The notes: generated by a model from the sequence alone, not told the origin. Positions 47,601 through 56,140 are shown, numbered from the stretch's first letter. The stretch is DNA of 64,000 nt from Bradyrhizobium symbiodeficiens (GCF_002266465.3 NZ_CP029427.2:6946501-7010500); one strand, 5' to 3'. Numbers and translations: made by a program.

Positions 47601-47752
47601 CCGAGGCGCAACGCGATATCCTGCGTGCGCTCGGCTGCACGCAGATGCAGGGCTATCTGTTCAGCCGGCCGGTACCGGCCAGCGAAGTGCGGAAACTGTT
47701 CGGCTCGCGTGACGGCTTGCCCGAAGCCTTGCCGGTGGCGGCGGTGGCCTGA
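44630..47752 (+). CDS. Membrane-bound PAS-GGDEF-EAL protein with periplasmic sensor domain
   Basis: 1040 residues. Two membrane helices (about 28-50 and 315-337) bracket a periplasmic double-PAS (dCACHE-like) sensor. Two cytoplasmic PAS domains follow (about 365-470 and 485-605). The GGDEF domain has the intact loop GGDEF (RLGGDEFAVI) and the EAL domain has CEALLRWRH, DDFGTGYSS and AEGVET, so both synthesis and breakdown of c-di-GMP are possible. GGAGGGGG lies just before the ATG at 44630. The next gene, a diguanylate cyclase, starts within the stop codon, so the two are co-translated. It follows the Liv-type operon and may respond to the same or a related ligand. Confidence 0.94.
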   Translation: MRQVFSTVAAGMSLAARNGWEALARRGPVLWLTLCGVLLVAGIFSVTAMAVGEFRERTLTNRERELENTVQLIARHFDQQFEDSDVVAADVIGQMSLMEITSPAMFRERMSGPAAHQMLRSKISSVSYLGDIAIYDADGDLINWSRPQPLPKINVSGRGYFQTFKTNPQSEPVLLESVRSFIINKWTTIVARRLTGADGTFLGVMVRRIDPDSYQHYFASVALAEGTAISLFDREGKMLARYPHLEELIGRSFKDAPLMQQVLAKGGQQTLRGKSPVDGEERLGSAASLTHFPLVIIATNTTAAALADWRHQTGFMVTTAALSAAVIALILYLIIRLINRQNREAQERLEAERLRLDTALNNMTQGLILYDASGTIVTCNRRYTDMFGLSHEVIKPGCHIREAMYHRKERGAFDGDVEAFCTDVMRVVAEGTVSRRTHQLANGRAFQVINTPLAQGGWVATIEDITERRNLEQERDRNHTFLREIIDHIPSQITVKDARTRQYLLLNGVAEQLFGHSRQDVVGKTAFDIFPEAPAARITEDDTNALQSAKGSFKDEHAWQMPGKGIRYITSTRIRIPDEAGEPRYLIHVIDDVTDRRRADEKIAHMAHYDALTDLPNRTLFREQIERELAKVADGCQFALLYIDVDEFKGINDSLGHHVGDELLKAIAGRLRGCLKQGDLIARLGGDEFAVIQTGIQSPADVLSFVSRIYQAIRQPYHCLGHQLSTDASIGIALAPQDGTDLDQLVKNADLAMYGAKAEGRRTHRFFEPEMDASAKARLSMEQDLRQAVVNGGFEIHYQPLVDLRTNEVSGCEALLRWRHPERGMVSPAEFIPVAEDTGLITELGDWVLRMACNEAATWPTHIRVAVNVSPVQLKCDTLALRIAGALAASGLDPRRLELEITEAVLIRDDEAALSILHQLRSIGVRIALDDFGTGYSSLSYLKRFPFDKIKIDRCFVADIAETSGAPVIVQAVVNIAAASNMTTVAEGVETEAQRDILRALGCTQMQGYLFSRPVPASEVRKLFGSRDGLPEALPVAAVA

Positions 47753-48843
47753 TGACGAAACCAGCAAAGCCGTCAAGCAAGTCGCCGGGAAGGACTTCAA
47801 GTAAGTCTTCGGCCAAATCCGTCGACGTCGCGGATTCCTATGCCGTGCGGCTGATGCAGCATCTGGTCGTACCGACCTTCGTGATCGACCCGAAGCGCCG
47901 TGTCGTGATCTGGAACAGGGCCTGCGAGCGGCTGACCGGCCTCGCCGCATCCGACGTGATCGGCACCAACAAGCACTGGCAGGCCTTCTACGAGACCAGG
48001 CGCCCCTGCCTTGCCGACCTCGTCGCGCTCGACCGGCCCGAGCGGCTTCCGGAGTTCTATTCGGAATATGCCGCGCGCGGCCATAACGGGCTCGGCTTTT
48101 CCGCGGAGAACTGGTGCACGATGCCGAAGCTCGGCAGCCAGCTCTATCTCGCCATCGACGCCGGTCCGATCCACGACGAGGCCGGACATCTGATCGCCGT
48201 GGTGGAGACACTGCGCGATCTCACCGACCAGAAGCGCGCCGAGATGGCGCTGAAGGAGCTCGCCACCAAGGACGGGTTGACCGGCCTGTCGAACCGCCGC
48301 TCGTTCGACCAGATGCTGATGACCGAATGGGCCCGCGCCCACCGCACGCAGAAGCCGCTGGCGCTGCTGTTCGTCGACGTCGATCATTTCAAGCTGTTCA
48401 ACGACCAACACGGCCACCAGATCGGCGACGAATGCCTGCGCGCGATCGCTACGGTCGTCAGCCGGCACGCCGTGCGCCCGCTCGATCTCGCCGGCCGCTA
48501 TGGCGGCGAGGAGTTCGCGCTGATCCTGCCGGACAGGGATTGCGACACCGCCTGCGTCATCGCCGACGAGATCCGCTGCGCCGTGATGGCCTTGGCGATC
48601 GCGCACGGCGCCGAGGGCGCCGGCGACCACGTCACCCTCAGCGTTGGGGTCGCCAGCCACATTCCCGGCGGCGCCGACGGCGGGCCCGACCGGCTGCTGG
48701 GCGCGGCCGACGAGGCGCTCTATGTGGCCAAACGCCTCGGCCGCAATCGCGTCATCTGCGCCGAAAGGGTGCTGGCCGAGTTCGCAAGCCTCGGCCGGGA
48801 GGCCGCAGCGGTTCCGGGCCCTTTCCGGCGCAAAACCGCCTAA
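47752..48843 (+). CDS. PAS domain-containing diguanylate cyclase
   Basis: 363 residues, cytoplasmic. A Ser/Lys-rich N-terminus (residues 1-22) leads to a PAS domain (about 30-160) and a GGDEF domain with the active GGEEF loop (GRYGGEEFALIL). The upstream I-site region reads LPDRD, which lacks the usual RxxD spacing, so product inhibition may be altered. It overlaps the stop of the large PAS-GGDEF-EAL gene by one base (TGATG), implying a joint c-di-GMP circuit. Confidence 0.93.
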   Translation: MTKPAKPSSKSPGRTSSKSSAKSVDVADSYAVRLMQHLVVPTFVIDPKRRVVIWNRACERLTGLAASDVIGTNKHWQAFYETRRPCLADLVALDRPERLPEFYSEYAARGHNGLGFSAENWCTMPKLGSQLYLAIDAGPIHDEAGHLIAVVETLRDLTDQKRAEMALKELATKDGLTGLSNRRSFDQMLMTEWARAHRTQKPLALLFVDVDHFKLFNDQHGHQIGDECLRAIATVVSRHAVRPLDLAGRYGGEEFALILPDRDCDTACVIADEIRCAVMALAIAHGAEGAGDHVTLSVGVASHIPGGADGGPDRLLGAADEALYVAKRLGRNRVICAERVLAEFASLGREAAAVPGPFRRKTA

Positions 48844-48905
48844 AGCGCAATGTGGCGAGAACCGGTTGCCCGCCCCTCACCAATCGGCTAAATGAACCTC
48901 GACTA

Positions 48906-48982
48906 GCACCCGTAGCTCAGCTGGATAGAGCGTTGCCCTCCGAAGGCAAAGGTCACACGTTCGAATCGTGTCGGGTGCGCCA
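48906..48982 (+). tRNA. tRNA-Arg (anticodon CCG)
   Basis: Cloverleaf read by eye: acceptor GCACCCG / CGGGTGC, D-arm around TAGCTCAGCTGGATAGAGC, anticodon stem TTGCC / GGCAA with loop CTCCGAA (anticodon CCG, reading CGG) and T-arm with TTCGAATC. The 3' CCA is encoded. It is 62 bases after the diguanylate cyclase gene. No duplicated 3' end suggesting an integrated element is seen in this window. Confidence 0.95.
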
Positions 48983-49008
48983 GTCTTGCCGCCGTCTCGG
49001 GCCAGCGC

Positions 49009-49218
49009 TCACGTCAGCATCGCAACGATCGCCTGGATCTGGTCGGAAGCGGACGAAACCAATCCGTCATATGACGTCTGGCCGTGCGCGGCGGCGTTCA
49101 GGATACATTCGGCTACGGCCGCTTTCAGGCCGAACACCGATTGATGGGCCGGTATGCTCGCCATCACCGTCTCCAGCGCTTGACGCATCGTGTGAATGAG
49201 CTCGGAGCTGTATTGCAT
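49009..49218 (-). CDS. Small hypothetical protein, 69 residues
   Basis: A short helical protein (MQYSSELIHTMRQALETVMA ... AVAECILNAAAHGQTSYDGL). A strong GGAGGA ribosome site 7 bases before the ATG supports it as a real gene. No signal peptide or membrane helix; the family is not recognised. It lies between tRNA-Arg and the TspO gene on the minus strand. Confidence 0.75.
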   Translation of the reverse strand: MQYSSELIHTMRQALETVMASIPAHQSVFGLKAAVAECILNAAAHGQTSYDGLVSSASDQIQAIVAMLT

Positions 49219-49312
49219 TGGCTGTCCTCCGTGCGCTCATATTAGGTCGCGTCACCATGCTTGCCACTCACAAGCCTGAGATTGCTCTTTGAATTGGTCG
49301 AGACCGAAGGTC

Positions 49313-49756
49313 TCAATTCAAACGCCAGATGGCCGCATTGAGCACGCCGGCAAACGCGACCCAGGCTGCGTAGGGCACGAACAACGCGGCGGCCAGCCTG
49401 TCTCGTGATGACTCGATAATGATATAGGTCACGATCGCGACGAACAGGCCGATGAGGACGACGAGCGCGGCGCCGATCTGGTGCATCGTGAACATGACCG
49501 GCGACCAGGCGAAGTTCAGCGCGAGTTGCGTCGCCCAGGCCAGCATTGCCTTGCCCGACGGCTCGCGGCGAAAGGTCCGCCAGCCCGCGATGGCGATCAT
49601 GATGTAAAGGAGGGTCCAGGCCACCGGGAACACCCAGTTCGGTGGCACGAAAGCCGGCTTGGCGAGGGCGGCATACCAGTCTCCGGGGAGATTGGTTGCG
49701 CCGATCAGCCAGCCGATGCCGACCACGCCCACCACGAACAACAACAGCTGCAGCAT
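49313..49756 (-). CDS. tspO: TspO/MBR family protein
   Basis: 147 residues with five membrane helices. Family motifs: KPAFVPPNWVFPVAWTLLY and LNFAWSPVMFTMHQIG. TspO proteins bind tetrapyrroles and other hydrophobic ligands and influence porphyrin export or stress responses in alphaproteobacteria. GAGGTG lies 5 bases before the ATG. It is divergent from dinB, 43 bases apart. Confidence 0.93.
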   Translation of the reverse strand: MLQLLLFVVGVVGIGWLIGATNLPGDWYAALAKPAFVPPNWVFPVAWTLLYIMIAIAGWRTFRREPSGKAMLAWATQLALNFAWSPVMFTMHQIGAALVVLIGLFVAIVTYIIIESSRDRLAAALFVPYAAWVAFAGVLNAAIWRLN

Positions 49757-49799
49757 CCATCACCTCGCGCATCCCGTCGCGCAATTGTATCATCTTTCC

Positions 49800-50900
49800 A
49801 TGAGCGAATCCGACACGGTGACCGGCGAAGCCCCGCCGGTCCGCAAGATCATTCATATCGACATGGATGCCTTCTATGCGTCGGTGGAGCAGCGCGACAA
49901 TCCGGAGCTGCGCGGCAAGCCGGTCGCGGTCGGAGGCTCCGCGGAGCGCGGCGTCGTCGCGGCCGCCAGCTACGAGGCGCGCCAGTTCGGCGTTCGCTCC
50001 GCGATGCCATCGGTCACGGCGAAGCGGCAGTGTCCCGATCTGATCTTCGTCAGGCCGCGATTCGAGGTCTACAAGGCGATCTCCAGGCAGATCCGCGACA
50101 TCTTTGCCGAGCACACGCCCATCATCGAACCGTTGTCGCTCGACGAGGCCTATCTCGACGTGACGGAGAACCTGCAGGGCATTCCGCTGGCCCGCGACAT
50201 CGCGCTGAAAATCCGCGGGAAGATCAAGGCCGAGACCGGTCTCAACGCGTCGGCGGGCATCTCCTACAACAAGTTTCTCGCAAAGCTCGCCTCCGACCAT
50301 CGCAAGCCCAACGGTCAATTCGTGATCTCGCCGGAGATGGGACCGGCTTTCGTCGAGACGCTGCCGGTCGGCAAGTTCCACGGGATAGGTCCGGCGACGG
50401 CTGCGAAGATGAACGCGCTCGGCCTGTTCACCGGTCTCGACATCCGCAACCAGACGCTTGCGTTCATGAATGCGAATTTCGGCAAGTCGGGCGCCTATTA
50501 CTACTGGATCTCGCGCGGCGTCGACGAACGGCCGGTTCGGGCCAACCGGATCCGCAAGTCGATCGGCGCGGAGACCACGTTCTCGACCGATCTCACCGAA
50601 TTCGACGCGCTCGCAACCGAACTCAAGCCCCTCGTCGACAAGGTCTGGCGCCATTGCGAGACGACGGGCAACCGTGGCCGCACTGTCACCCTGAAAATCA
50701 AATTCGCCGACTTCGAGATCATCACGCGTAGCAAATCCGTCCCGGCGGCGGTTGCAGGCCCGGACGATCTGGAACGGCTGGCCAGCGGCCTGCTCGAAGT
50801 CGAGATGCCGCTGCCCAAGCGCGTCAGGCTGCTGGGGGTGTCGCTGTCTGCCCTCCAGGTCGGGGACGAAGCGGAGCCACAACTGACGTTCGGCATTTGA
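49800..50900 (+). CDS. dinB: DNA polymerase IV (Y family)
   Basis: 366 residues. Catalytic carboxylates are in HIDMDAFYASVEQRD and in PLSLDEAYLDVT; the helix-hairpin-helix region KFHGIGPATAAKMNALGL and the little-finger domain follow. The protein carries out translesion synthesis. The ATG at 49800 gives the normal family N-terminus. The 43-base divergent promoter region shared with tspO has no recognisable GTTC-N7-GTTC LexA box, so SOS control through this region is not evident. Confidence 0.96.
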   Translation: MSESDTVTGEAPPVRKIIHIDMDAFYASVEQRDNPELRGKPVAVGGSAERGVVAAASYEARQFGVRSAMPSVTAKRQCPDLIFVRPRFEVYKAISRQIRDIFAEHTPIIEPLSLDEAYLDVTENLQGIPLARDIALKIRGKIKAETGLNASAGISYNKFLAKLASDHRKPNGQFVISPEMGPAFVETLPVGKFHGIGPATAAKMNALGLFTGLDIRNQTLAFMNANFGKSGAYYYWISRGVDERPVRANRIRKSIGAETTFSTDLTEFDALATELKPLVDKVWRHCETTGNRGRTVTLKIKFADFEIITRSKSVPAAVAGPDDLERLASGLLEVEMPLPKRVRLLGVSLSALQVGDEAEPQLTFGI

Positions 50901-50945
50901 ACGGGGCGAGATGCGATCGGCCCCAAGGGATCCGGCCGGGGCGGT

Positions 50946-51239
50946 TCAATGGCGCACGTGCTCGAACACCACGATCACGCCGGTCGGCTCGGGCTCGTGC
51001 GCCATCAGGCGCGTCAGGTCGGAATCGCCCCAATCGGCGAGGCTGACGACTTCCCCGCTCTGCCGATCAGCACCGGGCGATGGTGTGGGCTCGAGGACCT
51101 TGAGGCCCATCTCGTCGACGAAGAAGGTATGCTCGCCGAACATGCTGTTGAGCTGCGGCATGGCCGGATGTTCGTCGGGCAGCACCTGAGCGCCGAGTTG
51201 GTTGACGGTCTGCTTCACTTGTTCGGATGTGAGCTTCAT
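50946..51239 (-). CDS. Hypothetical protein, 97 residues
   Basis: Begins MKLTSEQVKQTVNQLGAQVL and ends with a GVIVVFEHVRH strand; acidic in the middle (SGEVVSLADWGDSDLTRLMA). GGAG lies 7 bases before the ATG at 51239, which is preferred to an in-frame ATG at 51269. No signal or membrane segment. The family is not recognised. It is convergent with dinB. Confidence 0.75.
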   Translation of the reverse strand: MKLTSEQVKQTVNQLGAQVLPDEHPAMPQLNSMFGEHTFFVDEMGLKVLEPTPSPGADRQSGEVVSLADWGDSDLTRLMAHEPEPTGVIVVFEHVRH

Positions 51240-51437
51240 GAGCTGCTCCGTTTCTGTGTCCGGTTTCATTGGCCGGGCGGGAGCACGTGTTCCCTGCGCC
51301 TTAGTCCGCCTGGCTTGAGTCCGAACAGGCGCTGCGCGGGAATGTTCCGGTGAAATGCTTTTCGTGATCGCGCGTTCCATCCGCCGCGCTCGCGGCACGA
51401 GATCGCCACAGGATGCGCACGATCCGTCCGCGGTGGG

Positions 51438-51731
51438 CTAATCGACAGCTTCGACGATCCGGATATCGCGATCCGCACCATCTCCGAGCAGGTCGTGCGC
51501 GGCCTTGTAGGCCGGGCTCTCATACGCCGCCTTGGCGCTCGCGACGCTGTCGAACTCGATGAGAACGACGCGCTCCATCTGGCCGAGCTCGAAGACGGCC
51601 GCCGGCATCCCTCGCGCGATCACGCGGCCACCCGCCGCTTCGATGGCCTGGCGCGACACGCCGGCGTAGGCCGCCATCGAATCGGGGTTCTTGATCGCGC
51701 GATAGGTTGCAACCCAATAGGCCTTTGCCAT
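51438..51731 (-). CDS. DUF1330 domain-containing protein
   Basis: 97 residues, the standard DUF1330 length (AKAYWVATYRAIKNPDSMAAYAG ... AVFELGQMERVVLIEFDSVA). A small ferredoxin-like fold protein of unknown activity. GGAGAAG lies just before the ATG. It starts 26 bases after the stop of the glycosylase gene on the same strand, so the two are probably cotranscribed. Confidence 0.9.
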   Translation of the reverse strand: MAKAYWVATYRAIKNPDSMAAYAGVSRQAIEAAGGRVIARGMPAAVFELGQMERVVLIEFDSVASAKAAYESPAYKAAHDLLGDGADRDIRIVEAVD

Positions 51732-51757
51732 TGCTCTTCTCCAGGTCGGTGTGAGGG

Positions 51758-52444
51758 TTACTCGCTGCGGTTCTCGCCCACCGAGAGCGCGCAGATACGT
51801 GACATATAGGTATAGGGCAAGCCCGTCTCTTCAGCCCAGGCGTCGAACTGCGCCTGGACCTTGACGAGGTCGCCCTTCGACTTGACCTGTTCGGCAATGT
51901 CGAGGCCGGCATCGCGCAGGCAGGCGACCACGTCCCCGGACGTCACAAAGCCGTCCCAGCCGATAAACCGCAGCAGCATCTGCCCGGTGTTGCCGCCGAG
52001 CCGGCTGCCGCGCTTGGTCATGAGATCGAGCAGGCCGATCTCGTCAGACGAGGGCCACTTCGCCAGAAACTTGCCGAAGCTGCCATGCTCCTTCGCGATC
52101 GCCTGCACGAAGGCAACGTTGTCGCGCACCGACATGATCTTGGCACCGTTGCGCACGATGCGCGCATCGAGCAGCAGGCCTTCCCAATAATCCTCGGGCT
52201 GAAAGGTGAGCTTCGCCGGCTGGAAATGCAGGAAAGCGTCCTCAAAGCCGTCCCATTTCGTCTCGATCACGCTCCAGGCAAAGCCGGCGCAAAATACCCG
52301 CTTGGTCATTTCGGCGAGGACGCGGTCGTCGCCGAGCCTGGCCAGCCGCTTGAGGTCCGGCTTTGCCGGCATCAGCTTCTCCAGCGCCTTGGGCCCGCCC
52401 TTGCGCTTCTCGGCGCGGGCACGAATGGTCTTGAAGGAGGTCAT
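51758..52444 (-). CDS. DNA-3-methyladenine glycosylase I-like protein
   Basis: 228 residues. The pattern FCAGFAWSVIETKWDGFEDAF followed by LLLDARIVRNGAKIMSVRDN and the helix-hairpin-helix region resembles the Tag family (HhH-GPD superfamily) that removes 3-methyladenine from DNA. Sequence is divergent from classical E. coli Tag, and its zinc-binding Cys/His set is not clearly seen, so activity could differ. Together with mutS, ogt, mmcB and dinB it adds to the repair genes scattered across this window. Confidence 0.85.
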   Translation of the reverse strand: MTSFKTIRARAEKRKGGPKALEKLMPAKPDLKRLARLGDDRVLAEMTKRVFCAGFAWSVIETKWDGFEDAFLHFQPAKLTFQPEDYWEGLLLDARIVRNGAKIMSVRDNVAFVQAIAKEHGSFGKFLAKWPSSDEIGLLDLMTKRGSRLGGNTGQMLLRFIGWDGFVTSGDVVACLRDAGLDIAEQVKSKGDLVKVQAQFDAWAEETGLPYTYMSRICALSVGENRSE

Positions 52445-52783
52445 GCGGACACGAGCCGTTGAAGGTGCGCCACGACATCAGAATTCGCTCCACAGGTCCA
52501 GTTCCACCGTGATGGAAATGCCTGATGCCGGTGCGCCAAGCGCAATTCATCGAGCGCTTTGCAAACGACGTCGCCGCCCGTGACCGGGCATGCCCGCGGA
52601 TGGCGGTTGATTTCATCTCATAGTTGTTATTGGATGCCTCCGCCAGTGAAGCAGCCCCAGTCGCCGCCTCGTGGGCCTGTGGTTCATCTAAGCAATCCCG
52701 GTAGCACCCTCCGCTCGCATCGTTTTCAGACTGAGCAGAACGACGAGCGGCGGCGCGACCCAATCATGTGAACCATTCCTGCA
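52445..52783. other. Intergenic region without a supported gene
   Basis: About 339 bases between the divergent glycosylase and MBOAT genes. Short open frames here lack ribosome sites and coding character. It must contain both promoters; no clear operator or repeat was found. Confidence 0.5.
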
Positions 52784-54178
52784 ATGTCCTTTGTCTCGGT
52801 GGCGTTCCTAGGTCTGGTTCCCGCGACCTTCCTGCTCTACCACGCCACCTCCCGGCTCGCGCTCCAGAACCTCATCATCCTGGCGGCAAGCTACGTCTTT
52901 TACGGCTGGTGGGACTGGCGTTTTCTGCCTTTGCTGGTCGGGATTTCCGTCGTCAACTATGCCGCGGCGATTCTGATCGCCGCGAGCCCTCACGAGCACA
53001 CAAGAAAGCTTCTGGTCTTTTCCGCGGTCGCCGTGGCGATCGTCGTGCTCGCGATATTCAAGTACTTCAGCTTCTTCGTCGATTCGTTCGTGACGATCGC
53101 ACAACACGCGGGTCTCAAACCGAACCTGCCGACGTTGCGCATCATCCTGCCGCTGGGCATTTCCTTCATCACCTTCCAGGGCATCGCCTATGTCGTGGAC
53201 GTTTATCGCGGCAAGCATGTCGCGGAGAGAGACCTCGTCAAGTTTCTCGCCTTCAAGGCGTTCTTCCCGCAACTCGTGGCGGGTCCGATCGAAAGAGCCA
53301 GCAATCTCCTGGATCAATTTTCGAAGCCGCGACAATTCACGGCCGATCATGCCGACCGCGCGCTCTGGCTCCTGATCTACGGCTACGCCATGAAGGTCGT
53401 GGTCGCCGACAGCCTGGCGATGATCGTCGACACGCTCTTCATTCCGGAACAGCCCTTCGGCTGGTCGGTCGTGCTCGCCACGATCGCCTTCGGCATCCAG
53501 ATCTACGCCGATTTCAACGGATACAGCCTGATCGCAAAGGGCGTCGCGCTGCTGTTCGGCTTCGAGCTGACTTGGAACTTCCGCTACCCCTACTGGTCGG
53601 TCTCGATCAGCGAATTCTGGCGGCGCTGGCACATCAGCCTCAGCACATGGCTACGGGACTATTTGTATATCCCCCTCGGCGGAAACCGTCGTGGCGAGAC
53701 CATCACGAACCGGAACTTGATGCTGACCATGACTTTGGGAGGCCTCTGGCACGGCGCGTCGTGGACGTTCGTTCTCTGGGGACTGCTCCATGGCACCGTG
53801 CTTGCGCTATGGCGCAAAGTGCCCGGGGGAGATGAGCCGCCTTCGACGATTGCTCGCGGCGCCGGCTGGGCCGTTACCATGCTGGTCGTCTTCGTCGGCT
53901 GGTTTCTCTTTCGAGCGGCAAACTGGAATTTGCTGGTCGGCATGCTCAGTGCGCTCAGGAACTGGGAATGGGCTCCGGTGCACAGCGCCGTCACGCTCGC
54001 GGTGCTATCGCTGACAATCCCGCTGATGCTGCTGGAATGGCAGCTGCAGTCGCACGGGGATTATTTCCTGATTCGCTGCCCTGCATGGATGAAGTATCCG
54101 CTGTTTGCAGCCCTGGCGGCTGTGACGATCGCGGCGTCCGGGCACGTCAACGCAACCTTCATCTATTTTCAGTTCTAG
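52784..54178 (+). CDS. MBOAT family O-acyltransferase (AlgI-like)
   Basis: 464 residues with about eleven membrane helices. AlgI/DltB-type motifs: YYWISR-like core is replaced by the family block SISEFWRRWHISLSTWLRDY, and the catalytic His is in LGGLWHGASWTFVLWG. Such proteins transfer acyl groups (usually acetyl) across the membrane to a periplasmic acceptor such as an exopolysaccharide. The gene directly downstream (3-base gap) encodes an SGNH-like protein, giving an MBOAT/SGNH pair as in alginate (AlgI/AlgJ) and D-alanyl (DltB/DltD) systems. The target polymer is unknown. Confidence 0.93.
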   Translation: MSFVSVAFLGLVPATFLLYHATSRLALQNLIILAASYVFYGWWDWRFLPLLVGISVVNYAAAILIAASPHEHTRKLLVFSAVAVAIVVLAIFKYFSFFVDSFVTIAQHAGLKPNLPTLRIILPLGISFITFQGIAYVVDVYRGKHVAERDLVKFLAFKAFFPQLVAGPIERASNLLDQFSKPRQFTADHADRALWLLIYGYAMKVVVADSLAMIVDTLFIPEQPFGWSVVLATIAFGIQIYADFNGYSLIAKGVALLFGFELTWNFRYPYWSVSISEFWRRWHISLSTWLRDYLYIPLGGNRRGETITNRNLMLTMTLGGLWHGASWTFVLWGLLHGTVLALWRKVPGGDEPPSTIARGAGWAVTMLVVFVGWFLFRAANWNLLVGMLSALRNWEWAPVHSAVTLAVLSLTIPLMLLEWQLQSHGDYFLIRCPAWMKYPLFAALAAVTIAASGHVNATFIYFQF

Positions 54179-54181
54179 GCC

Positions 54182-55234
54182 ATGCTGAAACGCGCGATCC
54201 AGCCGATCATGAATTCGCCGCTGATCAATGCGCTTCGGCTTGTCGCAAACAGGTTCGTTCCGGTCGCGGTCTTGACGGCTCTCATCCTCGGGATCGCGAG
54301 TTTCATCCATCGGCAGAGCAAGCATCAATGGTCTCGCGGAATCGAGACCTACATCGTCCTCGAGCAGATCAGGCGTTCGGAGCGACTGCCTGCATCCGAT
54401 CTCGCCTTTCTCGGCGACAGCTCTTGTCTGTTCGGGATTCACGTCCCGACCTTGTTGCATGCGTTTCCGGGATCCAGCGTCGAGGCGTTCTGCACCATCG
54501 GCTATGTTGGCCCGGATGGCTACGGTGCCATGCTCGACAAGATGGTCGCCCGCGGTCGCCAGCCCAAGAAGCTCATTCTCGTGTTCAATCCGATCCAGTT
54601 CGAGCGCGATCCAAGATGGAATGAGTGGCCGGCCTTCATCAGGAACGACCGTTTCGAACTTCCTTCCGGCCTGACTTTTCCGGCCGGCGGTCTCGAATAT
54701 ATCCGACTGCTGATGGAGCGCACCGTGTACACCCCGCTTCCGGGCGCTTATGCGATCTATTACGGCGGCAAGGACCAGTTCATTTCGACCATATGGAGCG
54801 AGCACGGCGGCGCGGTCGAGCCCAACCGAATGCTCGATATTCCTTCGCTGGAAGCTTTCAAGGCCACCCTGCCCGGCCACGTTCTTCTCAAGCCGCTCCC
54901 CGCCTCGAAGCCTTTCGTGATCAACGCGGAATTCGAGAAGGCGCTCGACTCCCTGTCCGTGACGCTGTCGAAGTTCGACCGGTCGAAGGTCTATCTCGTC
55001 ATCTCGCCGGTCAATTCCGTCAATGCTCAGGGCGGCCCGCAGAGCTTCCACGCCGAGGCAGGACAAAGGATTGCGGCTCGGCTTGGCCTCGATCAATCGC
55101 AATTCCTGGACACCCCGGACGTGATGCTGGACATCCTGTATGCGCATTATCCGTCGCATTTGCATCGATGGGCGCGGATGATCTACACTGAGCAACTGTC
55201 GAAGACTCTGGCTGACCGGGGAATCCTGAAATAG
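54182..55234 (+). CDS. SGNH-hydrolase-like membrane-anchored protein, probable MBOAT partner
   Basis: 350 residues. One N-terminal membrane helix (about 25-43) leaves the rest outside the membrane. The block AFLGDSSCLFGIHV contains a GDS motif (Ser80) like the nucleophile of SGNH/GDSL proteins, and a C-terminal His cluster (residues 322-328, HYPSHLH) could supply the base. It resembles DltD/AlgJ-type partners that complete acyl transfer. It starts 3 bases after the MBOAT stop. The assignment is based on context plus these motifs; overall sequence similarity was not testable. Confidence 0.8.
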   Translation: MLKRAIQPIMNSPLINALRLVANRFVPVAVLTALILGIASFIHRQSKHQWSRGIETYIVLEQIRRSERLPASDLAFLGDSSCLFGIHVPTLLHAFPGSSVEAFCTIGYVGPDGYGAMLDKMVARGRQPKKLILVFNPIQFERDPRWNEWPAFIRNDRFELPSGLTFPAGGLEYIRLLMERTVYTPLPGAYAIYYGGKDQFISTIWSEHGGAVEPNRMLDIPSLEAFKATLPGHVLLKPLPASKPFVINAEFEKALDSLSVTLSKFDRSKVYLVISPVNSVNAQGGPQSFHAEAGQRIAARLGLDQSQFLDTPDVMLDILYAHYPSHLHRWARMIYTEQLSKTLADRGILK

Positions 55235-55312
55235 CATCAGGCGGCTGATTGAACGGCCGGCTGGCCCGTCAATTCGCAAGCAATTCGATTTCTCTTAACC
55301 AATGGATTTTCG

Positions 55313-56140
55313 ATGCGTTGCCTGGTCGTTGCCGACCTGCATTATTCGCTGCCTCAGCTCGACTGGCTCGTCAGCGCGGCTCCGCAATTCGACCTCGTGA
55401 TCTTCGCCGGCGATGCGCTCGACATCGGCTCGATAGTGGATTTCCGGGCCCAGATCGTGGTGGTGAAGAAGTACCTCGCGCTGCTCGCCGCGAAGACCCG
55501 CGTGATCCTCTGCTCCGGCAATCACGACCTCGACGAGCGCAATGCAGAGGGCGAGAAGATCGCACGCTGGATTTCGGAGGTGCGCGACATCGGCATTGCC
55601 TGCGATGGCGACAGCCTCACCATCGGCGACACCCTGTTCACGGTGTGCCCGTGGTGGGACGGGCCGCTCGTCAAGCAGCGCCTCATGGCCCAGCTCGGCG
55701 ACGCGGCTTCCGGCCGGCTGCCACGCTGGATCTGGGCCCATCACGCGCCGCCGGCGGATTCGCCGACGAGCTGGGGCGGCAAGCGCTTCTTCGGCGACGT
55801 CGAGCTGGTGCAATGGATCATGCAGTACCAGCCGTCGATCGTGATCTCAGGCCACGTGCACCAGTCGCCCTTCATCAAGGATGGCTCGTGGTTCGACCGG
55901 CTGGGCGAGAGCTGGGTCTTCAACACCGGCCTGCAGCCCGGCCGCCCCCCGACCTACATCGTGCTCGACCTCGACGCAAACAAGGCGTTCTGGCTTGCGG
56001 CCGGTGAGGCGCAATGGATCGACCTCAACGCGCCGCTGAAGCGGCCCGCCACGCCCATCGATGCGCCGCCGGACTGGCTCACATCCTTGGATCGGATTGC
56101 AGATCCGAGCCTGGCGAGACCTCAACTGGCGGCAGGTTGA
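55313..56140 (+). CDS. Calcineurin-like metallophosphoesterase
   Basis: 275 residues. The five metal-binding blocks are visible: ADLH (residues 7-10), GDALD, GNHDLD, AHHAPP and SGHVHQSP. It hydrolyses a phosphoester; the substrate (nucleotide, phospholipid headgroup or RNA end) cannot be read from sequence. The 3' end overlaps the convergent cNMP-domain gene by 62 bases. Confidence 0.92.
   Translation: MRCLVVADLHYSLPQLDWLVSAAPQFDLVIFAGDALDIGSIVDFRAQIVVVKKYLALLAAKTRVILCSGNHDLDERNAEGEKIARWISEVRDIGIACDGDSLTIGDTLFTVCPWWDGPLVKQRLMAQLGDAASGRLPRWIWAHHAPPADSPTSWGGKRFFGDVELVQWIMQYQPSIVISGHVHQSPFIKDGSWFDRLGESWVFNTGLQPGRPPTYIVLDLDANKAFWLAAGEAQWIDLNAPLKRPATPIDAPPDWLTSLDRIADPSLARPQLAAG

Noticed and set aside
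45491..48211. 906-codon leftward open frame antisense to the two c-di-GMP genes
   Set aside because: High GC content leaves the antisense frame open; the plus strand encodes complete PAS, GGDEF and EAL domains.
48906..48982. tRNA-Arg as a possible integration site for a mobile element
   Set aside because: No integrase gene and no repeated tRNA 3' end were found on either side in the window.
49757..49799. SOS (LexA) control of dinB
   Set aside because: No GTTC-N7-GTTC box is present in the short divergent region with tspO.
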